Part shown: piece by piece, positions 30,379 to 42,555 of the stretch
Position numbering within the stretch: the stretch's first letter is position 1
How the letters are laid out: every line of letters begins with the position of its first letter
Assembly (NCBI GenBank): GCA_020740775.1
Contig: JAHEWK010000006.1
Span: 1,860,001-1,924,000 of the forward strand
Source: Ilyonectria destructans
Taxonomy: Eukaryota > Ascomycota > Sordariomycetes > Hypocreales > Nectriaceae
Reading direction: 5' to 3'
DNA length: 64,000 bases
Notes under the pieces: generated by a model
Databases searched by the model: none
Told to the model about the DNA's origin: nothing
Seen by the model: the letters and a program-made list of their open reading frames with translations, nothing else
Made by a program: the position numbers and the translations under genes

Positions 30379-33300
30379 GGCGCGGGGTCTACACACTTAG
30401 GGCAGCCTGTGGTCGCAAGAGGAAGCACAGCCAACACTCCTCGTGTGAGGGTGTAACCGTTGCCGGGTCGAATTGATCGTGGGGGCGTTTCCCAAGACAG
30501 GCGCGCGCTCGCACACGCACGGGACGACAGGCGGGATGACAGACGGGAGTGACGCCGAGGACGGGCGCAGACGGGGCTGACTGACGTCGATCGAGGCTTG
30601 AAAATGCAGTCCAACCGGGTCGCCAGTGGTTAGATTAAGTAAAAAGCAATGTTTACGGGAAACGAAGCAAAAGGAGAGACAAAGAAAAGAGCCGGGGACC
30701 GTGAGCCGCGAAGGGAGCAGCCGCTGTCAAGGCGCAGCGGAGAGAATGGAATCACGGGGTGGCAAGAGCAGAAGAAGCGGGAGAGGGGAAAAGAGGGAAA
30801 AGAAGGAAGAGGGAAAGGGAGGGATGGGAAGCATTCGCAGGAGGGTGTCGCGTTGTGCGATTCAGGTCAGAATGGAGAGCGTGGGCGGACGGCCAGTGGA
30901 CGGCCAGTGGTGAGTCGTGAGTCGTGAGTGGTGCGTGGAGCGGGTGCGGTGCATGCGCGGGTGCAATCCACGGGTGCGTGTGGGCTGCACTTGCCCAGCA
31001 GTCCAGGTCGTCCGGGTGGGGGGGGGGGGGCGCTGTTCTGTCCTGGGCCCGAGCGGGAAAAGGAGGCTGCTTCTCCCCCTAAAGCGCCCAAAAGAGGCCG
31101 CAAAGAGGCCCCGGTAGCCCCCAAGTAACCCCCAGCAGCCCGCTAACGTCCCCAGAGGGTCCCCAAAGCCCACCAGCGGCCCCCTACAACACAGAGGGGC
31201 CACCAAGCCATAGTGGGTTTTTTACTGGCCGGTGGCCCTGGAAGGCCCACCAGTCCCCTAGTAGCAGGCCCAGACTGGGCCTAGTCCGCCCGCTGGCTGG
31301 AGCGTCTCGAAGTCTTGGACCGACGATGGTGCCAGGGGATCGCATGGGGCAGCCATGTTGCTCCATGTCGCTCCGGCTCGAGGCGAGCGGCACAGCGTCT
31401 AAGAGTGGAAAAGCGTCGGATGAGGTTGAATGATGGATAAGATGGCGAGAGACCAGAATGAGTGAACGCGTTGGGTGACACAGCCCTGTCAATGTAAGTT
31501 GTCGCAAGGCTTAAAGCAAAGTTGAACCTGAGCGAGCGAGCGGTGGGGAAAACGCGAGCCCGAAGTTCTAGCAGTAGTCCACGGGCTTCTTCAACTCTAA
31601 CCCAGTAAAGAAAGGCCCATGGCCAACGTTACCCCTGGAGAAATTCGTTCTTGAGCGGCTTCGGCCGTAACGCACTTACTTTGACATGCCAACAGTTCAC
31701 GAGGGTGTGGGGGCCGGGAAATCCTGCAGCATGGCCATGTGGAATTCAGCAGGGAATTGCGCCTGTGCCCGATTGACTAATTATTGGCTCAGCTTTTCCT
31801 AGTTAGCAGATTGCTAGATTGCGATTGCTCCTCTAGGCTGGATGTGCTCCATATCCGAAAGGAGATGACGGGCACCAGGTAGCCTGCTTTTGGAGGCTGC
31901 AGGTACAAGGTCCGGGGCACAAAGGGCAACACTTGAGCACGTTGGTTGGTCATTGTTGACATCGTCGAGGCTTTCCAGTGCTCGGCGGAGTTTCTGATTA
32001 GCAACGTCGGCGAGCTAGCGGCTGTCCCGCAACCCGGAGAGAAGACAACGCTCATATCTTGTCGCAGCATCAAGTCCATTGTCCCAGGTCAGTCTCATGA
32101 CGCTGTTCTTCCGGAAGCCGAGGCCACCGGCGGTGGCAAGAAGTAAATATAATAATGGCGCATGGGATTTCTTAACGCTCTGCGTCTCGAGACAATGGAA
32201 GAAAAAGGTGCTGAGAAATATCTTCATCTCGGAGGGCGGAGCACCACCGGCCGACAGTGTACGCGGATCACCCGGCGATCGACATCCCGCCTTGGTCCGT
32301 GGTTCTCCGTGAGCCGTCAGCACTCAACCTCAGGCCTCGTTTGTCAACAAGGCCGGAACCTCCGGCGCCGTTGGAGCACGAGGGTCAAACTTTACTGGGA
32401 ATGCCGGGCGCACAGCTGGGGCGCACACTTGGAAATCCAAGCTCTCTGCGCCTGTGGTTTATTTTGGTCGTTCGTGGAATGCCGGGTGTTTAGCAGACAG
32501 GTGACTCCCGTCTCGACGTCATTGAGTGTGTACAATACGTATCAAGGAGCATCCCGAACGGTCCGAGGATACCAAGAGAATTCACCTGAAACCCAGGAGA
32601 GACGGGAGAGGCGTCGAAGTCTAATTGCAAATAGACTCTTTGGATGAGACGCATTTTGTTCCATCGAGGCAAGGCTCCAGGGTAGGTGAAGAACATGGCT
32701 ACACCAAGCTTCTCCCCATAACAATCCACATGGCCACCATATTAATAGAATAGAAATAGAAATAGCCAGTAAGTGCCGCATAAACTTCTTGGACTAGTCG
32801 ACGTAGAAGTCAGCCGTCAGACCGTCATCATTTAGTATTTTCCTCCATATTGGGTAGGTGGCTGTGCAGTCTGGACCGTAACGGTGCGCCCGTCCTGTAC
32901 GACGTACGAAGTACGAGGTACGACGACGAAGACGACGACGAGTCTTGGCGACGGACTGTTGACGTAGTTGTGCAGGGCAGGGCACAATCACGCATCTGCC
33001 GGGCCTCGCCATCTCCCACTAGAAAGGAAATCGGAAAGAATAAAAAAAGGGGCAAACGCGGTAATAAAAAAAGGAATGCCGTCAGCGTGCAGGCATCCGT
33101 CCAGCCACCGTTTGCTTACTCCATCTCCAGCCTCCAGCCTCCAGCCTCCAACAATACGTACTTCCCGCCTTCCTGGGTGAACGCCTGCAACGCCTGCAAC
33201 GGGTAGAAGAGGGCTGGGGCGCGGGGCTGCTGGGGCTGTACGAATAGGCATTGCGTACTCTTTCCGTCAGCAAAACGCAGCCAAACGCAGCCAAACAGCG

Positions 33301-33982
33301 CATCCGCTACTGGGTATTAGGCAGGCTGCCAGGACCAATCCCCTGTTCCAGCCAAGGAAGCCTCCCGTTCATACGCTGCTGACGGCCTCCCTCACCTCCT
33401 GGCGCCCCGTAGTCCATACCTCCCGCGCCGAACGGACGCACCCGTTGGCCGTTTTCTACAGCAATTAGGTGGCCGTCACCCCTAGCTTCAACCTAGTCGC
33501 CTCGGGGGCTGCCTCGTCTGTTGATCTGTCCACGTAAAGCTCCCTCTGCCCTCGAGCTGACCTCTTGGCTCGTGGTCCAGCTCGCATTTACACAAGATTA
33601 CCGAGGCAGCTAAGCAAGCCCGGAGCATGAGAAAAACACCAAAACACCACCAAAACTCCGACTGACAAATTAACGTTCACGCTCCAGAAGATTCGCGACC
33701 CTCGGCCCTGCTTTCCTTCGCGATCCAGCCGCGGACCCCGAGTCTCACCCTCTTTTAGCCTCTTTTTTCGCCTTCTCGAGACCGAGCGACCCGGGCCATG
33801 GACAATTGCTAAAAGCCGCAACAAAGCTTACCTACCGTCCCCCCCCTCCTCCGCAATCCTCCCCCTCCAGAGCTTCAATTCAGTGACCTGCCCTACCTCA
33901 TTACGTAGGGTGAGGTAGCTTCCCGTCTGCGGCTTCTCCCACCCGACCCGTCCAACCCCTACCTTTCGCCTCCCGCCATAAA
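30379..33982. other. Divergent upstream region of the ArfGAP and OSBP genes, 3.6 kb
   Basis: No supported gene. Contents: a G13 run at 31018-31030, a C-rich block at about 31070-31200, and an ACG-triplet/GTACGA repeat zone at about 32893-32945. Two minus-strand frames at 31789-32323 read like a coding fragment (LLYLLLATAGGLGFRKNSV, YERCLLSGLRDS) but are out of frame with each other and match nothing I recognise; a decayed gene is possible. Confidence 0.45.
32893..32945. repeat. GTACGA/ACG simple repeat
   Basis: Tandem variants of GTACGACGTACGAAGTACGAGG followed by ACGACGAAGACGACGACGA. It contains the GTACGAAGTAC string also found singly elsewhere in the window. Confidence 0.8.
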
Positions 33983-36900
33983 ATGGCGGGCATCGAGCAG
34001 CTCGAAGTTCACAGCAAGGCACGTCACCTGGCCTTTCACCCACCACCAATCGAGGTCGAAATTCCCAGCTAACCCGCTCCAGTCATACGTCCTCCGCTGG
34101 GTCAAGGTCGACGATGGAAATACCCTGTCATGGAGTGTCCAGCCTCACAAGAAGTCCATGTACGGATCATCCCCCTTTCCCCTCTCGCGCGCGCGCGCCA
34201 GAGTCAATCCTCCCTTTTCGACACCCCGCGCTGACACGCCAGCAGCAACTTTGGCATAGTGAAGCATCCCGGAAGCGGTGCCACGACCCTTGCTGCCTCG
34301 ACTGGCGACTCTCTCGATGCCGGCACCGACGAGACACGTGGGGCATCCGACGGCAAGTCGAGTCGCTTCTCCAAGAAAGAAATCACAGCCCAGGACCTCC
34401 TGAAGAGCAAGGGCTTCATCCCTATCAAATGGACTGGAAAATGCGAGGCGGACAAGGTGTCCATGGGTACCTACGAGGTCCTCCAGGGACAGAGCGGCAT
34501 GTACGGCCTTGTCTTTGATAATACCTTCTCCAAGCAGACTTCCAAGACCGCAACCTTCGTCGTCCTTACCTACCCGACCGGCTCCGCGCCCCATGCTTCG
34601 TCCCACCTACCGAACCTCCAAGCGTCCAAGGCAGGCAGCAGCCAGATCAGCCTTGGCCGACACAGCGCTGCGAATCTCGACGGCATCGCGTCTGCCTCTG
34701 TCGACAGTCTCCACAGTCATAAAGCCGGAGGCAAGGCGATATCTGTGTCCGGCCGAAGCGACGGCGGTGGCAATTCGAGTAACTACCACGTTGGAAGCCT
34801 CCACAAGCGACGACGTAAGAAGGGACAAGGTTATGCGCGCCGCTTCTTCTCCCTCGACTACTCTACCTGCACACTGTCGTACTACTACAACCGAAACTCC
34901 TCGGCCCTGCGAGGCGCCATCCCTTTGAGTCTCGCTGCCGTCGCCGCCGACGAACGACGGAGAGAAATTAGCATCGACTCCGGAGCAGAGGTCTGGCACC
35001 TCAAAGCCCCCAATGACAAGGAGTTTCAGGAATGGGCTCGCGCGTTGGAACGGGCTAGCCGTGTTGCAAGGGGACTGGAGGCGCTGGATGTACCTTTGCG
35101 GTCCGACATCAGAGTCAACACTCATATGCAACCCATACAACAGTCATCCCCTCAAGAGGATCGAGAATGGCAACAAGTGGAGGCTTTGGTTAGTCGCGTT
35201 GTCGGGACTCGTGATGCGCTCCGTCGCCTAACGCGGGAGGTTGCAACGCATTCGAAGTCAACAACCTCACCCAAGTTTCTTTCCCCCAGCCCCGGCGGTG
35301 CCATCGAGGAGGAGGATACATATTTCAGTACGGCACCGGAGAGAAAGTCATTTTGGAGACGGAAATCAGGCACACCAGCAGCAATGACGCCGACAAATGC
35401 TGTTCATGCTTCTACCGCCACTGCCCTTGCTGTACCGTCTCCGGGGAGCGTCACCACAACGATATCCGCGAGCGGGTCCAATGCGGCGAACAGAAGGTCA
35501 CGAGGAAATTCGATCCAGGAGGAAAACTCTCTCCAGGATCACTGTCAGGCACTCCTGGCTGACCTCGACTCCGTGGTGGCCGAGTTTACGACGGTTATCA
35601 ACAATAGTAAAAGGCGCCGTATACCAAATTCCTCGTCCGCTGGCGGAGGTCCGAGAAAGAGCATGGAGTCCGTTTCGACAGCCGATGAGTTCTTCGATGC
35701 CGAGGATGCCAACTCTGGTGTTCTCAAGATTGACAAGATTGACGCTAGTGAAGAGGAGACCCCTGGTTCCGACGCAGACGAGCCTTCTTTCCAGGACAAC
35801 TCTTCCATCTCGTCAATAGGGGAAGATGAGAAGGTCGATACTGATGATGTCAATCAACTTTTCCCCTCGAAGCCTAAGAACCTTGCTCCGTTACCTTTCG
35901 ATAAACCGGTCGCGAGACGAACAACCATTGCACCCGCAACGGTTCTACCCCCAAGTCTAATCGCTTTCGTGAGGAAGAATGTGGGAAAGGACCTAAGCAC
36001 CATCAGCATGCCTGTTTCATCAAACGAGCCCCTTTCGCTCCTACAAAAGGTGGCTGAACAGCTGGAATACGGTCAGTTGCTAAACCAAGCCGCCAAACAG
36101 TCGTCCCCAACAGATCGGCTCCTGTTTGTGGCCGCCTTTGCTATCTCACAATTTAGCAATGGCCGAGCAAAGGAGCGAGCGATCCGAAAGCCATTCAACC
36201 CCTTGCTGGGCGAAACCTTTGAACTCGTCCGATCTGAGAAGGAGGTTCCCGGAGGATTTAGGCTCATTGTTGAGAAGGTACAACATCGTCCGGTGGTACT
36301 GGCTATGCAGGCGGACTCAACCAGTTGGTCGTTCTCTCAGTCACCTGCCCCCGGTCAGAAGTTCTGGGGTAAGAGTGCCGAGATTACTACCGAGGGTCGT
36401 GTGCGTATAGTCCTGCGCCTGTCGAACGGACAAGAGGAACGTTATTCATGGAATATCGCTACCATGTTCTTGCGCAACGTTGTGATGGGCGAGAAGTATG
36501 TTGAACCCGTCGGGACGATGCATGTCGTCAATGATAGCACTGGTCACAAGGCAGCAGTCGAGTTTAAGAGTAAGGGAATGTTTGGTGGACGAGCTGAGGA
36601 CGTTGTCGTCGAAATCTTCAGCCCCGAAGGAGTCAATACTGGTAGCGGTCTGGTCGGTACATGGACTACCGGACTGAAGACGTCAGGCAAGGGCGGGGGC
36701 CAAGAAATCTGGCGGGTCGGAACCTTGGTGGAAAACGCGGCGCAGACGTACGGATTAACATCGTTTGCTGCAAGTTTAAACGAGATCACCGATATCGACC
36801 AGGGCAAACTGCCGCCGACGGATTGTCGACTGCGTCCTGACCAGCGTCTCGCGGAGCAGGGCAAGTTGGATGACGCCGAGGAGTGGAAGCACGGATTGGA

Positions 36901-37102
36901 AGAGGCACAGCGTGCACGACGACGAGATTTGGAAGAGCGAGGCGAGATGTACAAACCGCGGTGGTTCGTAAAGGCCGAGAACTGCCCAGAAGGCGAGGAG
37001 GTCTGGAAGTTGAAGAGCGGGAAAGAAGGGTATTGGGAGGAGCGTGCGCGGGGGGCCTGGCAAGGCGTTGAGGACATTTTTGTTCTCCCTGAAGACCAAT
37101 AG
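33983..37102 (+). CDS. OSH3: Oxysterol-binding protein homologue with GOLD, PH, FFAT and ORD (Osh3-like)
   Basis: Lipid-transfer protein of ER-plasma membrane contacts. Three exons: 33983-34018, 34083-34159, 34246-37102; 989 aa. The start MAGIEQLEVHSK/SYVLRWVKV, then LSWSVQPHKKS/INFGIVKH, is the GOLD-type N-terminus of Osh3 orthologues. PH domain about 225-315 (GYARRFFSLDYSTC to FQEWARALERA). E519-F-F-D-A-E-D525 is an almost ideal FFAT motif for VAP/Scs2 binding. ORD about 600-940 (KPFNPLLGETFEL, KFWGKSAEI, NVVMGEKYVEPVG). The OSBP fingerprint EQVSHHPP is reduced to EKVQHRP (714-720), so the His pair that contacts PI4P is H-R. Intron 1 has a GC donor (AAG/GCACGT to CCAG) with a good CTAAC branch site; no GT donor there keeps frame. 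Intron 2 contains a CG dinucleotide run. Confidence 0.94.
34186..34198. repeat. (CG)n run in OSH3 intron 2
   Basis: About six to seven CG dinucleotides inside the second intron. Alternating CG can adopt Z-DNA, but no function is implied. Confidence 0.8.
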
Positions 37103-40100
37103 AGGCGTTGGTAATTCGAATTTCCATGACTTTAATGTTTGATACCCATGTATTTGGCATTGACCGACCGTTGCTCAATTGTGCATATTGTTTGTGGAGT
37201 CCATGACGTGTGAGTTCGGTAGAGAAGTGAGCCGCATCCTGTCTCGTGGAGATTACAAGTTGGATTGGGCCGGAGTGCCAGCGCAATAAACCCACAGCCT
37301 GTTGCATATTGAGATGTAGATTGGACGATTGATGCAGCGTTGGCCGTCAGTCCCTGCTGCTTGTCCCCGCTGGCAGAGTACATAGAGGATGGCAATCCTT
37401 TGAGCAGTCTGAGGGAAGGTTGATCTACAAGGAATGATGCCGTCTCTATAGTTTAGGAAACGAGGATGGTCCTAGGCTACGTAGCTGTGACCCTGACTAA
37501 CACCGTAGATCCTGATATCTTGAGATGGATGTCGACGGCTCTGCCCGGGTCTGACGTCGGTTCAAGTTGGTTGTCATGTGTGAAACCGGCGACAGGGACC
37601 AGTGACGATCGCTTGGCATTCAGATTGAGTGCTCACCCCAAATAGTGAGAGGCTGAAAAGGCGTCTAAGTAAGCGGTGGAACACCCCGCCTTTTCTAGAT
37701 GATGAATGTGACGATGGCAATCTCAGTTACTGGTAGTCGACACTGGCGCATGAGGCCCTGTGGGCACGCTTGTTTCATCAGTGCTAATTCCTTAGCTAAC
37801 TCGCTGGCAGATCTTAGTCCCGAGCCAAGCATTGTCAGCGCCAGGGAGGTGATGTAAGTTACAGGGGTAGGTGCTGATCATCGCGGCAATTGAAATTTCG
37901 CCGGCCAGGCTTTCTTTCGCCAGTGTCTCAGAAGCGATGGAGTGATGGCATTGTTATGATGCTGATGGGTTTATCCCGAATCCATGACTAGAGTCGGTTA
38001 ACCATCAAGGCCGCAGAGGGAGTGTGATTGACAATGGTCCGAGGAGGCCGCTGGGGCACATGTGGCAAACCCCTGAATATCAAACCCTCCCAGTTGCTGA
38101 AGATCAGCTTGTTCGCCCTGTGTGCAGCAGGACTTGTGGGCGAGCGTGGTGAGATATCGCCTGTAACTCAAACATTGGTTGGGGCGCGGGATGCGACACT
38201 GTAAAGCTTGTCTACCACGGCTTTTCGGGGGTCGGGAGCTATTGTCTTGCCATCCTTGAACTAGGTAGCTGGCGATGACTGACAGGGAGTCTCAGCGGAG
38301 GCCGACACGCCAATCGCGGAACACTCGGTTTCGGTGTTTTAGGGAGTGCCCCCAGCTGGAGCACCAAAGCCAAAGGCATTCATTGGCAAGGCATTGGCAT
38401 TGGCAACAGCGACAGTGACAGCGGCAGCAGCAGCAGCATTAGTTATGGAGGGCGTGTGTCTGTGAATGGTCCCGAGGGGTGACGACGCGCGGTGGGGCAC
38501 ACCTGTTCCAGAATCGAGCATCCATGGAGAGTCCCAATTTTGGATCCTTGGCGGGCGAGCGTTTGGATACGGGAGCTGGGCGTTGGTTCGTCCGCTGTGG
38601 TTCGGCGCGATGGGAATGCGCTTGGCGACTAGATTGGGGCTGAGCAGTCTGAGAGCAAGTTGAAGCCTGTGATCCGCTCACGTTTGAGGGAACGAGCGGC
38701 CGATTTGGATACGAGAAGGGGCGACGCTGAAATGTACCTCCTCGTCAAAGACGCATGGCATGGCGCTGGAACCGAGACGCACCGAATTACGAGGTACTCC
38801 GTACTTCGTGCCAACTGACGCAGGTACCGCAGGCCTCGGAATCCGACGGCGCACCTAAAGCATGGGCTTGGAAAAGCCTTGGGTGGGAGGAGAGAGCTAG
38901 AATGAAGCAAACAAATGATCAGAGATGGATGAGGACTCACTGTAACAAGCACGGGTAAAACGGTGGGTGCACCCTCACGCCCTCACATCCCGCGTCATCC
39001 ACATCCACGGCATTTGATGCTTTTTTTTTTCTTGGCCTTGTTGGATTTCAACCAGCCAAGCCTGCCATGATCTGTGTAGCCAAGACCTGGAAGCACGTAG
39101 CATCGTACTTGGACCCCGGTATTCTTCCTGTACCCTTGCTGGCGTGTGGGTGTGTGGGTGTGTGCCCCTGGCGGACAGCACCACTACGGTCCCCATTTGG
39201 ACCCAGATGGTTGCATGATAGGCACGTCTACGGTCAGGTCTCTATCTGCCGTCCATCATGTCTTCTCCTGGAATAGGGCAGCACCGCACAGCACAGCACA
39301 GCATCTTGATTTTTCTTGCTTGCGTGCATCTGCTCCGGAAACGCAGTGCATCCATCCCGTCGTCATCTCGCTGGGCTATCTTGTGTTGTGTGGAGGAGGG
39401 GACGAGCGACGAGCGGCGGGTCGCGGTCCATTGCAGCTGTCTCACACGCATCACATTGTACACACAGACATACGAGGTTGGTCTGGGCGGGATGCGTGGC
39501 AGGCCGGTAGCCGGCTGACTGGATATGCTCCCATCCAAGCTGAGGCAGCGCCAGCACGCGAATCGTCTCTCCACCAGGCACGGCTAAGATGAATGGACCG
39601 GACTCGCCCCACGCTTAATCACGGTTCCCCATTCATTGTCTCCATCGTGTGCCTCCCCCGGGAGCCCAAGCCGCCTCTAACTGCTCGACAGCGATCATGG
39701 TTGTCTGTCGTCTCGTCTCCCGATTTAGTACATGGGCACCCACCGTGACGTGAGCCGAGAAACCGCTCGCGCCAGAACTTCCGGGACCCAGACAATAGAC
39801 GTGGACGTAGCAGCATCCGGATTCCGTATAGAAGACGAAAACAAGGATCCCGGTGTTCTTCTTTCATCCCTTGGTCCTTGGTCCTTGGTCCTCGGCCCTG
39901 GCGCCCTGGCTGCAGCTCCATGCAAGAGGCTCCAGTGATGCGCCATGCACTGGAACCACCGTTGCCACCACTCTCCCTCGTCTTCAATACTGGCGGGTAG
40001 CTCCCTCCCTGACACACGCCCGTAGACACCACCACACACACCACCCACACACTCTCTCCTGTCCCTTTTTAAAAAGCCATTCCAGTTCCGCTCGTTCCCT

Positions 40101-40405
40101 CCTCTCCCCATCACTCCCTCCCTCCCTTCCTCCCCATTCTGGTCTCATTCCACCCGTTGGCTCGTTGCGTCCTTCTTGCCCGGTCACTTCTTTCTTCGTT
40201 GCATCTGTCCAACTCTCTCGTTGTTGGATTTTCTTTTTTAAGTCGACTGTAATTCGCCTTCCTCACCAAATCCTCTCGTTACTCGGCCCACTCGGACCGC
40301 GTCTTTCTCGACGACACGACCACCACAACACCAACTGTATCACACTTCTTGGACCCATCGACCCAATCCACTCTCTGTGAAGCAAGCTCAACATATTGAT
40401 TCACC
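37103..40405. other. Gene-free 3.3 kb between OSH3 and the GH72 gene
   Basis: No supported gene. A GGCAGCAGCAGCAGCA triplet run lies near 38420, a TACTCCGTACTTCGTG string at about 38795, and a palindromic CTTTTTAAAAAG, TATA-like, at about 40065-40076. The last 350 bp before the glucanosyltransferase are pyrimidine-rich, typical of a highly expressed fungal gene with a long 5' leader. Confidence 0.5.
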
Positions 40406-41873
40406 ATGAAGACTGCTGTCCTCCTTTCCGTCCTTGCGGCTCTGGCCGCCGCTACCCCCACTGTCAAGCAACCCCCCAGCAAGCGCAGCGACCTCACAGC
40501 TGTCACAGTCTCGGGCAATGGTGAGTTCTCTATGCCAATCGCATGGTCAAGTTCCTCCACAACGTGCTAACATACCCAAGCTTTCTGGCAGGGTGATACG
40601 CGCTTCTACCTCCGTGGTATCGACTACCAGCCTGGCGGTGCTGCGGCCAACACTGACCCTCTGGCCGACACTACCGTCTGCGAGCGCGATATTGCCAAGT
40701 TCAAGGACCTTGGCGTCAATGTCATCCGTGTCTATGCCGTCGACAATAGTGCTGACCACGACAAGTGCATGTCTGCGCTCAACGATGCCGGCATCTACCT
40801 GGTTCTCGACGTCAACAACCCAGCCTACTCCATCAACCGAGCCAAGCCTGGCCCTTCATACAACACTGCCTATCTCCAGAGCGTCTTCGCCACCGTCGAG
40901 ATGTTTGCAAAGTACAAGAACACTCTTGCCTTCTTCTCGGGCAATGAGGTTATCAACGACGAGGCAGATACCGACAAGTCCGCTCCTTATGTCAAGGCCG
41001 TCACCCGTGACATGAAGAGCTACATGAAGGCCCGTGGTCTTCGCGCCGTTCCCGTTGGCTACTCGGCTGCGGATGTTTCGTCCAACCGAAAGCAGACCGC
41101 TGACTACATGAACTGTGGTTCTGATGATATGCGATCTGACTTCTTTGCCTTTAACGACTACTCGTGGTGCAACAGTGACTTCCAGACCTCCGGCTGGGAT
41201 GCCAAGGTCAAGAACTTCACGGACTATGGCCTTCCCATCTTGTGAGTCTTCCGACCTGTCTTTGTATCATAGGTATGCAAGTTGCTAACCAACTCATAGC
41301 CTCTCTGAATATGGCTGCATCAAGAACCGCCCTCGCAAGTTCGGCGAGGTTGACGCCATGATGAGCACCGAGATGAGCGGCGTCTACTCTGGTGGCCTGC
41401 TCTACGAGTACTCCATCGAGGAGAACGACTACGGCATCGTCAGCATTGGTAAAGACGACAAGGTGACCACCATCTCGGAGTACAACCTCTTCAAGACCGC
41501 CCTCTCCAAGAACGCTGCTCCCACTGGTGATGGTGGTGCCGCCTCCACCACTCACAGCCAGGCGTGCCCCACCTCCGCTTCTGACTGGCAGGTCAATCCA
41601 AGCTTGGTTCCTGAGATGCCCTCCGCGGCCGAGAAGTACATGACAAAGGGCGCTGGTGACGGCCCCGGTCTCGATGGTGATGGCTCCCAGGACAAGGCCG
41701 ACAGCGGCACCGCCACTGCTAGTGTTGATGCCGGGACCACTGGCGGCTCCTCGTCGTCCTCGGAAACCAGTGACAGTGCTGCCCCTACCATGATGGCCCC
41801 CATGGATCTGGCTCCCATCTGCGTTACTGGCGCCGCCATCATCTTCACCCTGTTTGGCACCCTCCTCCTGTAA
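40406..41873 (+). CDS. GPI-anchored beta-1,3-glucanosyltransferase, GH72 (Gel1/Gas1 type)
   Basis: Cell-wall enzyme that cleaves internal beta-1,3-glucan bonds and transfers the new reducing end to another chain, elongating wall glucan. Three exons: 40406-40520, 40581-41241, 41300-41873; 449 aa. Signal peptide at about 1-16 (MKTAVLLSVLAALAAA). The GH72 domain shows acid/base E161 (FSGNEVIND) and nucleophile E262 (FLSEYGC), one residue away from E160 and E261 of Aspergillus fumigatus Gel1. There is no Cys-rich CBM43/X8 module after the catalytic domain, so it belongs to the Gel1-like subgroup. A Ser/Thr-rich linker is followed by a hydrophobic C-terminus (ICVGAAII-type, ending TLFGTLLL), a GPI signal. 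It probably acts at the outer plasma membrane and wall. Confidence 0.95.
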
Positions 41874-42555
41874 AAAGAACAATTTCGTATTGTGGGGTGT
41901 TAGAGGACCGCCGTCACTGTGATGGCTGGCCTCTTGTTTTATGACAAGCAAAACAGGCTGATGGATGTGCACGCTGGATTTGATGCGCTGGACACGTCTG
42001 ATTCGTCTTTTTTCATGGGAACAACTGGCGTCCAGCCTAGGAAGGGCGGACTGCTCGGAATGATTATAATTTAGTCTAGGCAAAGAACCGCCTCTGTTTT
42101 ATATGCGTCGTCGCTCGAGAGTACAAATAGACTTTCTTTTTCTGTTATCAAAACATGACCTCGTCACACGTGAAACTCGGGGTTTTTGCACATTGCTTTA
42201 GTGACTCAGCGATTCTCTTAACGTTAACGAGAGTGTGATATTTTGTTAAGACAACCGATCTGCATTTATTTCTCGGTATTGGAAATGACCCGAGGCGAGT
42301 TGACACGACTGCTAACAACACGTGTGGGGGGCTAAACTCCGAGTCAACCAGGGTTCTTTTTGAATTGACGAACCGAACCTCGGCATCTCCAACATTGCTG
42401 ACTTACATCCCCGCGTCGCGAGAGCGCCTCCCTTCTACAACTATTCACATTACTTCACAACCTGGATTTATTTACCGTCATCGTAGTACTCCGACTTCTT
42501 AACGAGACCTTTTATAGAGTAATTTTCTTCGTGCGCGCACCACTCGCCTCCCATC
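41874..42555. promoter_or_regulatory. 3' side of the GH72 gene and promoter of the dienoyl-CoA isomerase gene
   Basis: Contains CCGAGG at 42290-42295 and CCTCGG at 42378-42383, in opposite orientation, 260 and 173 bp before the start codon. These match the core bound by the fatty-acid regulators FarA/FarB (CTF1 in Fusarium). A TGACTCA heptamer lies at 42202-42208. Confidence 0.6.
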
